This document shows, piece after piece, positions 29,287 through 39,724 of a DNA stretch of 64,000 nt. Made by a program: the position numbers and the translations under genes. The stretch spans positions 1 to 64,000 of the forward strand of contig NZ_JYJP01000041.1 of NCBI RefSeq assembly GCF_001012815.1. Reading direction: 5' to 3'. The notes beneath the pieces were generated by a model. It ran no database searches. It saw nothing but the letters and a program-made list of their open reading frames with translations, and was not told where the DNA came from. Each line of letters starts with the position of its first letter. Position 1 is the first letter of the stretch. The DNA comes from Vibrio mexicanus. GTDB taxonomy: Bacteria > Pseudomonadota > Gammaproteobacteria > Enterobacterales > Vibrionaceae.

Positions 29287-29946
29287 ATGAAAACGGTGAC
29301 GGGCGAAGACAACTTTTACTTCTTGTTTGTCGCCCTTTTGCTGCTGTTCTTCGGTTGCGCAGCCATGCAGCAGTTTTATCCAGAAGGGCAGCAAACCATA
29401 TTGGGCTTGTTGATTGTGACTCTGTCACTATCCATTGCGGGTATTCGTAGGCAGAAGAAGATTTATCGCTCGTGGTATGGGCTACTGCTTGTCACTGCCG
29501 CGGTGTCAGGTGTTATTTCTCTTATTGAAGATTTTGATTTTACTATTGTAACGTTGGCTTCCTTGTTGGCATTTTTCGTCTCTAGGATTTATTCAGCTTT
29601 AAAACAAGTGGTATTGTCGAAGACAATAAGCGGGAATCATATTGTAGGGTCCATCTGTATTTACCTATTGATGGGGTTAAGCTGGGCGACACTGTATCTG
29701 CTGATACTGGAAATTTTTCCACAAGCCTTCAATGGCCTTGAGCCTCTACCTTGGTTAAATAATCTATTTAATGCGCTTTATTTTAGCTTCATTACTTTGA
29801 CGACCGTGGGTTATGGAGATATTTCACCGACGCTTCCAATAGCGCAATTTTTCGTTTTCTTGGAATCGATCATTGGCAGCTTCTATTTAGCCATCATGGT
29901 CGCAAGCCTAGTGAGCATGCGCCTTGCCCAATCGGAGCGAGCCTAA
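29287..29946 (+). CDS. Potassium channel-like protein
   Basis: A 219-residue membrane protein. The C-terminal two-helix pore module has a re-entrant filter TTVGYGD (about residue 175), the signature of K+-selective channels. Several hydrophobic segments precede it (about 10-30, 38-52, 62-78, 85-105, 118-140). No cytoplasmic RCK/TrkA_N domain is present. The start follows the AI-2E stop directly, so it is the last gene of the hlyD operon. A channel in an efflux operon is unusual; it may balance charge. Confidence 0.9.
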   Translation: MKTVTGEDNFYFLFVALLLLFFGCAAMQQFYPEGQQTILGLLIVTLSLSIAGIRRQKKIYRSWYGLLLVTAAVSGVISLIEDFDFTIVTLASLLAFFVSRIYSALKQVVLSKTISGNHIVGSICIYLLMGLSWATLYLLILEIFPQAFNGLEPLPWLNNLFNALYFSFITLTTVGYGDISPTLPIAQFFVFLESIIGSFYLAIMVASLVSMRLAQSERA

Positions 29947-29949
29947 AAA

Positions 29950-29990
29950 GTCGATCAAAAAAGCCCTGCTCTTTTCAGCAGGGCTTTTCA
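29950..29990. terminator. Bidirectional terminator
   Basis: AAAAGCCCTGCT/AGCAGGGCTTTT stem between the converging ion channel and DUF3332 genes. Confidence 0.88.
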
Positions 29991-30026
29991 TTGCTAGTAC
30001 TGTTTAGTTCCTAGGATATTAAGTTA

Positions 30027-30557
30027 TCAGGCTTTTTCTTGAGCGAGTCTCTCAAGCTCATCGATGGTGGTTTGCGCTACCAGTTCGCCATCCATGTAGT
30101 AGCTGACGTTCTCACCGTCTTTAATGCCTTTCAGCGTCGCTTGATCACCATTATCGTAAACAATGTTCATCTCAACTGTATTGTCGTCGAGTTGGACCAT
30201 TTCGCCACTCTCAATAGTACGGTTGTTAGACAGTGGCGCATCGGTCAGACTTGGGTCTAACTCGTCATTCACTTTGAAGTGCGTGTCCGCTTCAGAATCA
30301 AAAATGTGTGGAGAGCCAGAAAGCGGGTTTTTGCCAGTCCAGAACTCTAATGAGTTGAATACGACATAATCGGCTGCCGTAGTAATACCGTAGACCGGAG
30401 CTAACAGGAAGTTCACACCTGCACGAGCATAGCGGTTGTCCACGACTTCTACGTTAAACTTCATCACTTTACCTGTGACAGCGTTGCTACCCACACAGCC
30501 AGTTAGCGCAGCAGCCATTAAAGAAAGTCCAATCAGTTTTACAGCGATCATTTTCAT
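30027..30557 (-). CDS. DUF3332 family lipoprotein
   Basis: A 176-residue lipoprotein: signal sequence with lipobox LTGC (Cys about 21), so membrane-anchored in the periplasm. The body has NRYARAGVNFLLAPVYGITTAADYVVFNSLEFWTGKNP, the DUF3332 signature. No function is established. It is monocistronic. Confidence 0.88.
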   Translation of the reverse strand: MKMIAVKLIGLSLMAAALTGCVGSNAVTGKVMKFNVEVVDNRYARAGVNFLLAPVYGITTAADYVVFNSLEFWTGKNPLSGSPHIFDSEADTHFKVNDELDPSLTDAPLSNNRTIESGEMVQLDDNTVEMNIVYDNGDQATLKGIKDGENVSYYMDGELVAQTTIDELERLAQEKA

Positions 30558-30805
30558 TTCATTACCTGTTTCATTGTGGTTTTGGGAACGGGGCGAAGTA
30601 TGCAGCTTTCCTAAAATTGAGAATTACCTTTTTACGCCACTGTGTGAAAAAGCAATTTGAACGATTGGACGTGTTCGATGTGAAGGGGATCAAGCTATCA
30701 ATTTCACACGATCAGTTTTCGTAAAAAAGTAGGTACTCAGTGGAGGCATTGAAACCTATGTCTTACACTTTTTTTATCAATTTCATTTATTTGAGTGATG
30801 GCTGA

Positions 30806-31831
30806 ATGAGTTCAAAACCGACGGTACTGGTTGTCGATGACACCCCAAGTAACCTAGATGTATTAACGGGTATTTTGCAAAATGACTATCAAGTCAAAGT
30901 GGCGATAAATGGACACATCGCGTTAAAAATCGCAACTATACAACCTCAACCCGACATAATTCTTCTCGATATCATGATGCCAGACATCGATGGCTATCAA
31001 GTTTGCGAAACATTGAAATCTCAGCCAAACACGGCGCACATTCCGATCATCTTTGTAACTGCGAAAATTGCTCCCGAGGATGAGGTAAAAGGGCTAGAAC
31101 TTGGCGCGGTCGATTACTTAACTAAACCAATAACCCCGGCCATTGCGCTACAACGTGTTAAAACGCAGTTAGCTTTGTATGACCAACAACGCACCTTATA
31201 TGAGAAGGTTAAAGAGCAAACCAGTGAGATAAACCAAGGTAAACTAGAAACGCTTCAGAGCCTAGGGCGAGCAGCAGAGTTCAAAGACAATGAAACTGGT
31301 ATGCACGTGAAACGCATGAGTCACTATTGCTACATACTCGCGCGCTCAATGGGTTTTAATGAACAAGATGCGGAAACGCTCAGAGATGCCGCCCCAATGC
31401 ACGATGTGGGAAAGATTGGTATCCCCGACAAAGTGTTGCTAAAACCGGGAAAGCTCGATCAAGAAGAGTGGACGATCATGCAGCGCCATGTGGAGTATGG
31501 GGTGGAGATTTTAGGGCAGTTTAGTGACTCAAAACTCATGCGAATGGCGATTGAAGTCGCACAAAATCATCATGAGAAATGGGATGGATCGGGCTATCCC
31601 AACGGCACCAGTGGTCAGGCTATTCCCCTCACAGCAAGAATTGCGGCGGTTGCAGATGTGTTTGATGCGTTAACCTCTGAGCGGCCATACAAAGCCGCGT
31701 GGGAGGTTGACAGGGCTGTAGGGCTTTTAGTTGAAGAAAAAGGCCAGCATTTTGACCCAGATGTGGTTGAACACTTTGAGAAAAATATTGACGAAATACT
31801 CGTCATAAAAGAGCGTTTCAAGGATGAATAG
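30806..31831 (+). CDS. Response regulator with HD-GYP cyclic-di-GMP phosphodiesterase domain
   Basis: A 341-residue two-domain protein. Receiver domain (1-120): VLVVDDTPSN, phosphoacceptor in LLDIMMPDIDG, and conserved Lys in YLTKP. After a short coiled coil comes an HD-GYP domain (about 145-330) with HDVGKIGIPD and HHEKWDGSGYPNG intact, so the phosphodiesterase should be active. Its stop overlaps the start of a giant hybrid kinase by eight bases, so phosphorylation through the kinase Hpt is the likely input and lowered c-di-GMP the output. Confidence 0.95.
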   Translation: MSSKPTVLVVDDTPSNLDVLTGILQNDYQVKVAINGHIALKIATIQPQPDIILLDIMMPDIDGYQVCETLKSQPNTAHIPIIFVTAKIAPEDEVKGLELGAVDYLTKPITPAIALQRVKTQLALYDQQRTLYEKVKEQTSEINQGKLETLQSLGRAAEFKDNETGMHVKRMSHYCYILARSMGFNEQDAETLRDAAPMHDVGKIGIPDKVLLKPGKLDQEEWTIMQRHVEYGVEILGQFSDSKLMRMAIEVAQNHHEKWDGSGYPNGTSGQAIPLTARIAAVADVFDALTSERPYKAAWEVDRAVGLLVEEKGQHFDPDVVEHFEKNIDEILVIKERFKDE

Positions 31832-34800
31832 ATCACACGTATTCTACCATTGCAATCAGACAACCCGTCGTTTGGCTCTTCAATTTTGGCTTGTCTTAGT
31901 CGGAGCCTGTCTTTCTTTTTATTCGGCCGCACAAAGTGGGGCCACTGAAGTTCAAAACTGGCTTAATCGAGGGCAGACGATCACGTTCGTGGTTCTTGAT
32001 AACCATTACCCCTATTCATTTATTAATGAACAAGGGCAGGTTGATGGGGTCATCAAGGGCTATACACAGGACTTGATTGAACGGTATGGCGTATCGGTTG
32101 ATTTTCATATTGTTTCTTCTCCTTCCGAAGCAAAGAAGGCACTTCGCGAAGGCATTGTCGACGTGTTTCCCTTTGCCCAAGTTCCAGAGAAAGTGGGTAC
32201 GGTTTTAATCTCTTCTAAGCCTTACTTTCCTTATCAATCAGGAATCGCTTTTACCAAAGATAAGCTTTCCAATGGTGTAACCAGTAAGAGCGAAGGTACG
32301 AAAGTAGGTACAGTGAAAGGCTCGCTGAATTTAGAGCTTGCAGGGATTCAGCTTACGCGAATCAAAGGTATCGAGTTTAACTCAACTCTCGAAGCGCTAG
32401 AAGCATTGGAAAGGCAAGAAATTGATGGTGTTTTATCTGAACCTATTTCAATGATCACGCTAGCAAATCGTATTGGGATTGATGATCTGTCTGTTATATA
32501 TGGCTTGGAACACTGGCGAAGCACAAAAGCCAGCATGTTGGTTCGAAAAGAAGCCATTGAGTTATTGGCATTATTGAATAAACAAATATTGTCGTTCCCC
32601 GTTGAAAAGCATAATGAGTTGCAAAAGCGTTGGCTTTCTAGCTCGCCTTATCGTCCGTCATTAAAAGGGGTGTTCGGATTTGGTAACCCTCCTTATATGT
32701 ACCCCAATAGCCCCGCGGTGGGTCTAGAGCACCATTTAATTCAAGCGGTTTTTGATGAGATGGGCTATCAAGTCGGTGATGTCTCAACGATGCCACCATC
32801 CGCTGCGAAAAAAGCGATGGATAAAAATGGATCAATTTCGTTTGTTTCGAGTATGCCAACGATAAGTAAGTCGAATTTCTTTGCCAGTGATCCATTGGTT
32901 GAAATTGAATACATTCCCATTAGCCTAAAGCGACGTGCAATTAATTTGAGCAGTCGAGAACCACTCAAATTGGGAGCAATGGTTTATGAAGATAACTCTC
33001 CGAGTAAAACTGCCGTTTTGAGCTTGAAAGAATCCATCTCTGTAGAGAGTATTAGTAACTTTGACAGTATGGAGGAAGCCTTTAATCAATTGCGTTCGCA
33101 GGGCATAGATGCGTTTGTGATTGAAAAAAGAGTGCTGGACTGGTTCATCGCCAATACCAACTTTATTGAGCCTGATGAGCTACAGATGCATGATAAACAC
33201 GCGTTGAGCTATCCCATCCGGGTTAAGTTTCGAGACAAGTTGATTCGAGACAAATTCAACCAAGTTTTATCAGGCAAAGACTTTAAGAAAGATCGCTACC
33301 AATCCATCATCAATCAGCATGTTCAAATAGACCTCAGCCGAGTTTTACATTTATCCAAAGTGGTTGCCGATGTTGCTGCTTATTTCATTGTTAATGATCG
33401 CTTAAATGAGTTGCCTGAACTGTTCGACATGTTCGACCCAGAGGGTAAGCTGTCCGTCATAGAGCTGAGCTTAGACAATGACCCCTACGCAATAACCTCT
33501 TGGTATAGAGGAGAAAATAGAGGGCTGTATGAATCGCAGGTCAATCTTTCCAATAGTGGTCACGTAAAACATGTTGCATCGTATGTGACATCAACCGGGG
33601 TAGGTAAGGCTGGTAATCTAGATTTCTACTTTTCAATGGATAAGCTGATGGATAGCTATGTCTACTATCCGCCGGTAAACCGTTTTGCCCGCTTTGGTTC
33701 AGGTGCACTTAACTATATCCAAGAGGTTTATGAGGATAATGAGCTTACTGATGAGGTGTTAAATCTTGACCTTAGGGAGCAGAAGTGGGTGAAAGATCAT
33801 ACCGTCATCCGCTTGGGGGTCGACCCAGCAGCCTTGCCTTACGAGGCGATTACCTCTAAGGGTGAATACGTTGGTATGATTGGTGACTACGTTTCACTGA
33901 TTAAAAAGAAGACGGGTTTAAACATTGAGGCACATATTGTGTCTAGTTGGTCTGAAACCGAAGCGCTTATTAAGAGTGAATCGCTGGACTTGATCTCAGC
34001 AGCGGTAGAAAACAAAAAAATAGGTGATCCCTATCAGCCAGCTAAAGCACTTTTTTCAGCCAGAATGGGTGTGGCGGGCAGAAGTGGCTTTTATGATCTG
34101 CAAATCGAAGAAGCTCGAGGTAAAAAAATAGGGATACTAAGTGGTGCCTCCAATACCCCCTTTATTATGGAGCGTTATCCAAACATTGAGTGGGTGTTAA
34201 TTGAGTCCACGGCCAGTGGCTTAGAACAAGTAGAATCAAAGAAGCTAGACGGTATGGTCGACACCATCACTGTCCTAAACTACTTGATTAATTCCTACGG
34301 TTATACCGATATTTCGATATTAGAAAGGCTTAACTTTTATGTGTCGCCTACCTTTCATGTCACAAACCGTGAACCGGAACTTTTGGCAATCATTAATAAA
34401 GCCATCAACCTGATTTCAACCGATGAGCATCGAAAAATTCGAGCCAAATGGTCTGCGCCAAGAGAGATTGAAACAGTTGACTATCAACTGGTTTACACCG
34501 TCTCGATTTTCTCTCTGGTGATATTGCTGCTCATATTTGTTTGGAACCGTCAGCTTAAAAAGCAAGTGGCAATTGCCACTAAGGCAACACAAGAACTAGA
34601 ACATGCGCAGCAACATCTTTATGGCATTTTAAATACCTCTCCTATTGCCGCGGCTCAGGTGATTAATGAGCAAATTGATTACATTAACGAAACCGCGCGC
34701 AAGTTGTTTCGGCTAGAAGATGTGGACGTAAAAAGCTTTGACATTACAACTATCTATCCTGACCCACAAGAAAGGGCGGACATCCATCAAGAGCTTAGCA

Positions 34801-36724
34801 CCTATGGCAAAGTGGTTAACCGCGAGTTGAACCTTTTAAAAGCGAATGGAGAAAGCTTTACCGCTTTAGTGAGTTACTACTTATTCGAGAGGGACAATAA
34901 ACCCGTATTACTTTTTTGGGCCTTCGATATTTCTGTGATGAAGGAGTTAAATCATCAGCTCGAAGAAGAGAAGCTAAGAGCAGATCAGGCGAGTCAAGCT
35001 AAATCGGAATTCTTAGCTAATATGAGCCATGAGATCCGTACACCAATGAATGCCATATTAGGACTTTCACACCTTGCGATTGACGAAATTGCGAACCCGA
35101 TTGCCAAAGGTTATGTGAAAAAAGTTCACCACTCAGCAGAAGCGTTGCTTTCTATCATAAATGACATTCTGGATTTTTCTAAAATTGAAGCAGGTCAGCT
35201 TGGGTTGGAGTACATCCCGTTTAATCCGCGTGAAACCATTGAAGAAGTTACCGAACTTATAGAAGTGAAATCGACGGACAAAGGGTTGACCCTTGATGTC
35301 GATATAGCGCCAGAAGCGGATCAGCTTATGATTGGTGACCCTTTAAGGTTGTTCCAAATTATCCTGAATTTAGTTGGGAATGCGATTAAGTTTACACAGC
35401 GCGGCGGCGTGACCATTTCGATCAATTTTGTGGAGCAACGGCACGACAGCGTAACGTTGAAGTACTCAATTAAGGATACAGGGATAGGAATTTCACCGGA
35501 CAACATCGATCGTCTGTTTAAAGCTTTTAGCCAAGAAGACAGTACGACAACAAGACGATTTGGTGGGACAGGACTTGGCCTTAATATTAGTCAGAAGCTT
35601 GTAAATGCAATGGGTGGAACGATTGATGTAGAGAGTAGCTTAAATGAGGGTAGTGATTTTTACTTTACCTTGAACTTTGATTTAGCGTCTCAAGAACAGA
35701 TTGAACAGCATAGTAAAGCACAAGTTGATGTGGTTGATTCATATCTCTTTAATCAGGCTCGAATACTCTTGGTGGAAGATAACGAATTTAATCAAGATCT
35801 GGCGTTTGCCTGTTAGATAAGATTGGTCTTGTCGCAGACCTTGCTGTTAATGGCGAAGAAGCGGTTGCGAAAGCCTCGACTGAAGACTACCAACTGATCT
35901 TAATGGATCTGCAAATGCCGATAATGGATGGTTATGAAGCTACGCGTTTAATTCGAGAGTCTGAAAACTCAGTTCCTATAGTTGCGATGTCAGCCAATGT
36001 GTTTGAAGAAGAAAAACGCAAAGCAACCGATGTCGGCGTGAATGACTTTATCGATAAGCCCATCGTATTTGAACGTTTTGTGACAGTGCTTAAGCAGTTC
36101 CTTGAAGGAGAAGGCGGAGCCCGTTTGTTGGTCGAACAAAGCGTGGCAGCGGTTTCCGAACCGAGTGAAATTGCACAAGACCTCAGCGTTTTCTCGTCGA
36201 TAAGGCTGAAAGAATTCACCCAAGGCGATGAGCGTCTGCAGCACAAGCTTGTAGATAGGTTTATTTCTGAATCGCCGAAGATGATTCAAGACATCGAAAC
36301 ATCGTTAGATTTTTCTGAGGTGGAAAGGTTGTGCCATACCTTAAAAAGTATGTCAGCGTCGATTGGCGGGCAAATCCTCGCGCAGCATATGGCGACCATG
36401 GAGCAAAAAGTGAACCAAGGAGAGTCGGTGCTCGATGAACTTGCGCCAATGAGAGAACAGCATAGTGTATTGATTGAGCAACTTAAACATCACATGATGC
36501 CTACGCAGACGCAGGTTGAGTCTGCGTCAGTGGAAGTGGTTGACCATGCGGCGGTTGAAGCTCTATCTGCGCTTATTGATGCCTACGATAGTCAAGCGTT
36601 AGCCAAAGCCGAGGAGCTGTTTAACCAAACGGCAAACGCTACCCTGAATGAGGTGAAAAAGAGTTTAGAGCAGTACGATTTTGATAACGCAAAACAGCTA
36701 CTACGATCTTTGTTGGATGAATAA
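31824..36724 (+). CDS. Giant BvgS-like hybrid histidine kinase with three solute-binding domains and Hpt, frameshifted
   Basis: About 1633 residues once corrected. Order: signal/TM (about 15-37); periplasmic SBP_bac_3-like domains at about 45-275, 280-500 and 655-880, with an unassigned linker between the second and third; TM (about 892-912); PAS (about 930-1040); HisKA with ANMSHEIRTPMNAI (His about 1069); HATPase (NLVGNAIKFTQ, DTGIGIS, GTGLGLNISQ); receiver (ILLVEDNEFNQ, LMDLQMPIMDG); Hpt (HTLKSMSASIGG, His about 1503). The frame breaks at CC 35809-35810: an extra C gives AFALLDKIGLVADLAVNGEEA. BvgS/EvgS kinases have two SBP domains, so three is unusual. It is coupled to the HD-GYP gene. 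Confidence 0.9.
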
Positions 36725-36807
36725 ACGCGAACCGAGGGTTGGCGCAAAAGGGTAAGTCTAAGTGACGAGAAATGCGTATTCTGGCGCCTCACATTTGAGG
36801 GTCTGTC

Positions 36808-37536
36808 ATGAAAAACATCTTTTCTACCTTATTGCTGTCGTTCTGCTTCTTTTCTCCGCTAGGTATTGCCAATACTCAACTTGAACCTGACGATGATTTT
36901 GGCGCGCGACCCGCTTGGGGCGAGCAAACGGTCGAAGCCCTGCAACATGCGGCGGAAGAAGGGGTTGCTCATGCTCAAGTTAAATTAGGGCTCCTGTATG
37001 AACAGGGAGACTACTTTGAGCAAGATGTTGATGAAGCAGCTATGTGGTATTTGCTCGCAGCAAGCCAAGGGCACCCACAGGGCCAGTATAATCTCGCTCT
37101 GATGTTTATTGATGGCGTCAGTGTTAATTCAGATTCATCTCGTGCTATGTACTGGTTAGAAGAAGCAGCCAACAATGGGTATTTGCCAGCCATCTTGCAT
37201 CTGGCCAACTATCAAAAGATGCAGCTCGACAACGGGTTAGGGAACATTAATTGGATCGAAGTGGCGGCCAATAAAGGTGATCATCTTAGTCAATTGACCT
37301 TGGCGAATTATTACTTGTCGATAGGCGTGGCATCCGATACCGTCGCTAAAGCTGAGTTTTGGTTAATCAATGCTGCGCAACACGGCATGTTAGAAGCGCA
37401 AGAGGCATTGGCTGGTTTGTATTTAGTGACCGATTATCAACTTCAAGATGAAATAAAAGCGCAGTATTGGCATCAAAGAGTGCTCGAAACTAAAATGGAG
37501 AAGCAGTTGCAAGAAGCTGCTGATATCAATGAATAA
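36808..37536 (+). CDS. Sel1-repeat periplasmic protein
   Basis: A 242-residue protein with a signal peptide (about 1-21, LLSFCFFSPLGIA) followed by Sel1-like tetratricopeptide repeats: AEEGVAHAQVKLGLLYEQGD, AAMWYLLAASQGHPQGQYNL, AMYWLEEAANNGYLPAIL and WLINAAQHGMLEAQEAL. Such solenoids mediate protein contacts in the envelope. It sits 84 bases after the giant kinase and 9 bases before mscS and could be an accessory to either. Confidence 0.88.
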   Translation: MKNIFSTLLLSFCFFSPLGIANTQLEPDDDFGARPAWGEQTVEALQHAAEEGVAHAQVKLGLLYEQGDYFEQDVDEAAMWYLLAASQGHPQGQYNLALMFIDGVSVNSDSSRAMYWLEEAANNGYLPAILHLANYQKMQLDNGLGNINWIEVAANKGDHLSQLTLANYYLSIGVASDTVAKAEFWLINAAQHGMLEAQEALAGLYLVTDYQLQDEIKAQYWHQRVLETKMEKQLQEAADINE

Positions 37537-37545
37537 GGTGGTGGT

Positions 37546-39168
37546 ATGAAAAGGATTCTATCGGTGCTAAAAGCGTCAGCTATTGGCTTACTACTTTTAA
37601 TGAGTTCCGTCGCAGTGGGTCAGACGGTTTCAGATGTTCAAGACAAATTGATGCTGGATTTAACCACACTGCTTGAAGCGCATGAAGTGGATAAACCTTT
37701 CTATGAAAATGTGCTTCGCCGTAAGAATGAGAATCTGCGCGATCGAGTTGCGGAACAGATCAAAGCCGGCACCATCGAAGATGAAGTTGTTGGAAAGATA
37801 GTGAGTCAGCAGATTGAGCTACTCACCACCTTGATTAGGGAGAGTGAGCTCGCCATTGATACGCTTGCTAAGCAATCAAGAACGGCTGAAGAAGCCGACA
37901 AGGTGCAAATCAACCTGAATATTCAGCGACGCATCGCGATCATGGACCTGTATTACCAACAGTTGGATGAAACGCTCAGTCAAGCTGAAGCACGCGGCGT
38001 TGATGTTAAGGAAAACAGAGAAGCATTTCGTAGCGCGATGCTTGACCGTGTCGACTTTCTCTCCAACGCTATTCTTTACTTAGACACACAACAGAGAGAA
38101 GTTCAAACGAGGCTTCCTTATGTATCTGAAGATGAAAAAGCCGTACTCACTAATGAAGCGGTACGTTTGAACGAACGCAAATCGATGATGATCCAAAGTT
38201 TTGAGTCTGGCATCTCACTGCTTGGCGCTATGGGTATTGACGTCACCGAAGATAAGCAACTGCTGCTATCGATGACTGGCGATATAAACGCAGATGTACT
38301 CGATATCGATGTGGCGCTTGGGCTACTGGATGGGTGGGCAACGTCATTCAAAGAGTGGGCGTATGAGAATACGCCATCTGTCATCGTAAAGCTGACACTG
38401 TTTTTAGGTATTATCTATTTCACGCTTAAAGTCTCGCGTGTTGTTGGGAAAGGGGTTCGGAAAAGTGTAAAACACTCAAAGATGGACTTTAGTGTTTTGA
38501 TGCAAGACTTCTTCGTTTCAATGGCCTCTAAAGCGGTTGTTTTCGTTGGCTTACTGGTGGCGTTGTCGCAAATCGGCATCGAGATGGGGCCTCTGCTTAC
38601 TGGTTTTGGTGTCGCGGGTGTCATCATTGGTTTTGCCTTACAAGATACCTTGTCTAACTTCGCCTCTGGATTGATGATTTTAATCTATCGTCCCTATGAT
38701 GTGGGAGATATGGTGAAAGTAGCGGGAATTCAAGGAACCGTGCGAAATATGAGCTTGGTGTCGACAACGGTACAAACCATTGATAACCAAAGATTGGTGA
38801 TCCCAAACAACAAGATCTGGGGAGACGTGATTAACAACATTACCGCAGAGCGTATCCGCCGTGTAGATATGGTGTTTGGCATTGGTTACGGCGAAGACAT
38901 CGACGAAGCCAAAGCGATTTTTAATGACATCATAAACAGCGATAAGCGTGTCCTAAAAGATCCGGAACCTGCCGTGAAAGTGCATACCCTTAATGAGTCT
39001 TCAGTCGATTTCGTCGTAAGGCCTTGGGTTAATACGGAAGACTATTGGGATGTGTATTGGGACGTGACGGAAACCGTCAAGAAACGCTTAGATGAAGCGG
39101 GTATCTCGATTCCATTCCCGCAACGCGATGTTCACCTCTATACGCATACCGTTGAAAAGGACTCATAA
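37546..39168 (+). CDS. MscS-family mechanosensitive channel with periplasmic coiled-coil extension
   Basis: A 540-residue protein. Signal peptide (about 1-25), a periplasmic helical and coiled-coil domain (about 28-265), then membrane helices (about 283-300 and 325-350) and the conserved MscS pore and beta domain: GPLLTGFGVAGVIIGFALQDTLSNFASGLMI, YRPYDVGDMV, and the tail WDVTETVKKRLDEAGISIPFPQRDVHLY. It is a larger MscS variant, not small MscS. AAGGTGGT precedes the ATG. It protects against osmotic downshock in the family; a specific sensing role for the long N-terminal domain is inference. Confidence 0.93.
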   Translation: MKRILSVLKASAIGLLLLMSSVAVGQTVSDVQDKLMLDLTTLLEAHEVDKPFYENVLRRKNENLRDRVAEQIKAGTIEDEVVGKIVSQQIELLTTLIRESELAIDTLAKQSRTAEEADKVQINLNIQRRIAIMDLYYQQLDETLSQAEARGVDVKENREAFRSAMLDRVDFLSNAILYLDTQQREVQTRLPYVSEDEKAVLTNEAVRLNERKSMMIQSFESGISLLGAMGIDVTEDKQLLLSMTGDINADVLDIDVALGLLDGWATSFKEWAYENTPSVIVKLTLFLGIIYFTLKVSRVVGKGVRKSVKHSKMDFSVLMQDFFVSMASKAVVFVGLLVALSQIGIEMGPLLTGFGVAGVIIGFALQDTLSNFASGLMILIYRPYDVGDMVKVAGIQGTVRNMSLVSTTVQTIDNQRLVIPNNKIWGDVINNITAERIRRVDMVFGIGYGEDIDEAKAIFNDIINSDKRVLKDPEPAVKVHTLNESSVDFVVRPWVNTEDYWDVYWDVTETVKKRLDEAGISIPFPQRDVHLYTHTVEKDS

Positions 39169-39216
39169 TCCTGGGGCCAAAAACGCTTTTTTAAAATGAG
39201 ATTATTGTAAAAGAGA

Positions 39217-39248
39217 AACAGCGGCCGAAAGGTCGTTGTTTTTTTGTA
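39217..39248 (+). terminator. Terminator after mscS
   Basis: AACAGCGGCC/GGTCGTTGTT stem with GAAA loop (two G-U pairs) and a TTTTTTT tail. Confidence 0.8.
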
Positions 39249-39322
39249 TCCGCGAAGTGACTCTCGGTATTCGGTCAAAGAGTACGATTACAATGAGTTA
39301 GATACCCAATTGAGGAAGTAAA

Positions 39323-39547
39323 ATGATCACTACACCCGTATTTATTGTTGCCATTGTTTTTGGTTGGCTTGCGCTAATGAAGTACTTTAACCATCAGCAA
39401 GCGATGTCAAAGATCAACGAATCGCAAAGCGCAGAGAATGAAGAGCTCCGCGAGCAAGTTAAGCAGCTCACCGAAAGGGTTGCCGTATTAGAAAAGATTG
39501 TGACTGACAGTAGCTATCAAGTGAATCAAGAGTTTCAAAAGTTATAA
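39323..39547 (+). CDS. PspB-like small membrane protein
   Basis: A 74-residue protein with an N-terminal membrane helix (about 4-20) and a charged coiled coil (about 30-62). The C-terminal ELREQVKQLTERVAVLEKIVTDSSYQV resembles the phage-shock PspB family (LEKIVTD). It is not in a pspABC operon here, so the assignment is tentative. A GAGG ribosome site lies seven bases before the ATG. The gene is monocistronic. Confidence 0.75.
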   Translation: MITTPVFIVAIVFGWLALMKYFNHQQAMSKINESQSAENEELREQVKQLTERVAVLEKIVTDSSYQVNQEFQKL

Positions 39548-39686
39548 CAGCTCAAGTGCTCAAAGCATTCGATTGAAATTTCATCATAAAAGGTCAAACA
39601 CTCGAACAAACAGGGTGTAAAGCCCATGATTGTGAGGTTTGTAGACCCTTGATGCTTGACGCATCTGAGGGCTTGGGCGAAACTAC

Positions 39687-39704
39687 TGTCAACAATTCCT
39701 GACA
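39687..39704. promoter_or_regulatory. Possible TyrR box
   Basis: TGTCAA-CAATTC-CTGACA, an 18-bp palindrome with the 6-6-6 geometry and the key G and C of the TyrR box (TGTAAA-N6-TTTACA), located 21 bases before tyrR. Autoregulation is known for E. coli tyrR; here it is inferred. Confidence 0.45.
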
Positions 39705-39724
39705 CTTTGAGCTAAGGTTTTTCA

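Noticed and set aside
39548..39686. Riboswitch before tyrR
   Set aside because: No conserved aptamer core was recognised; only the possible TyrR box is supported.
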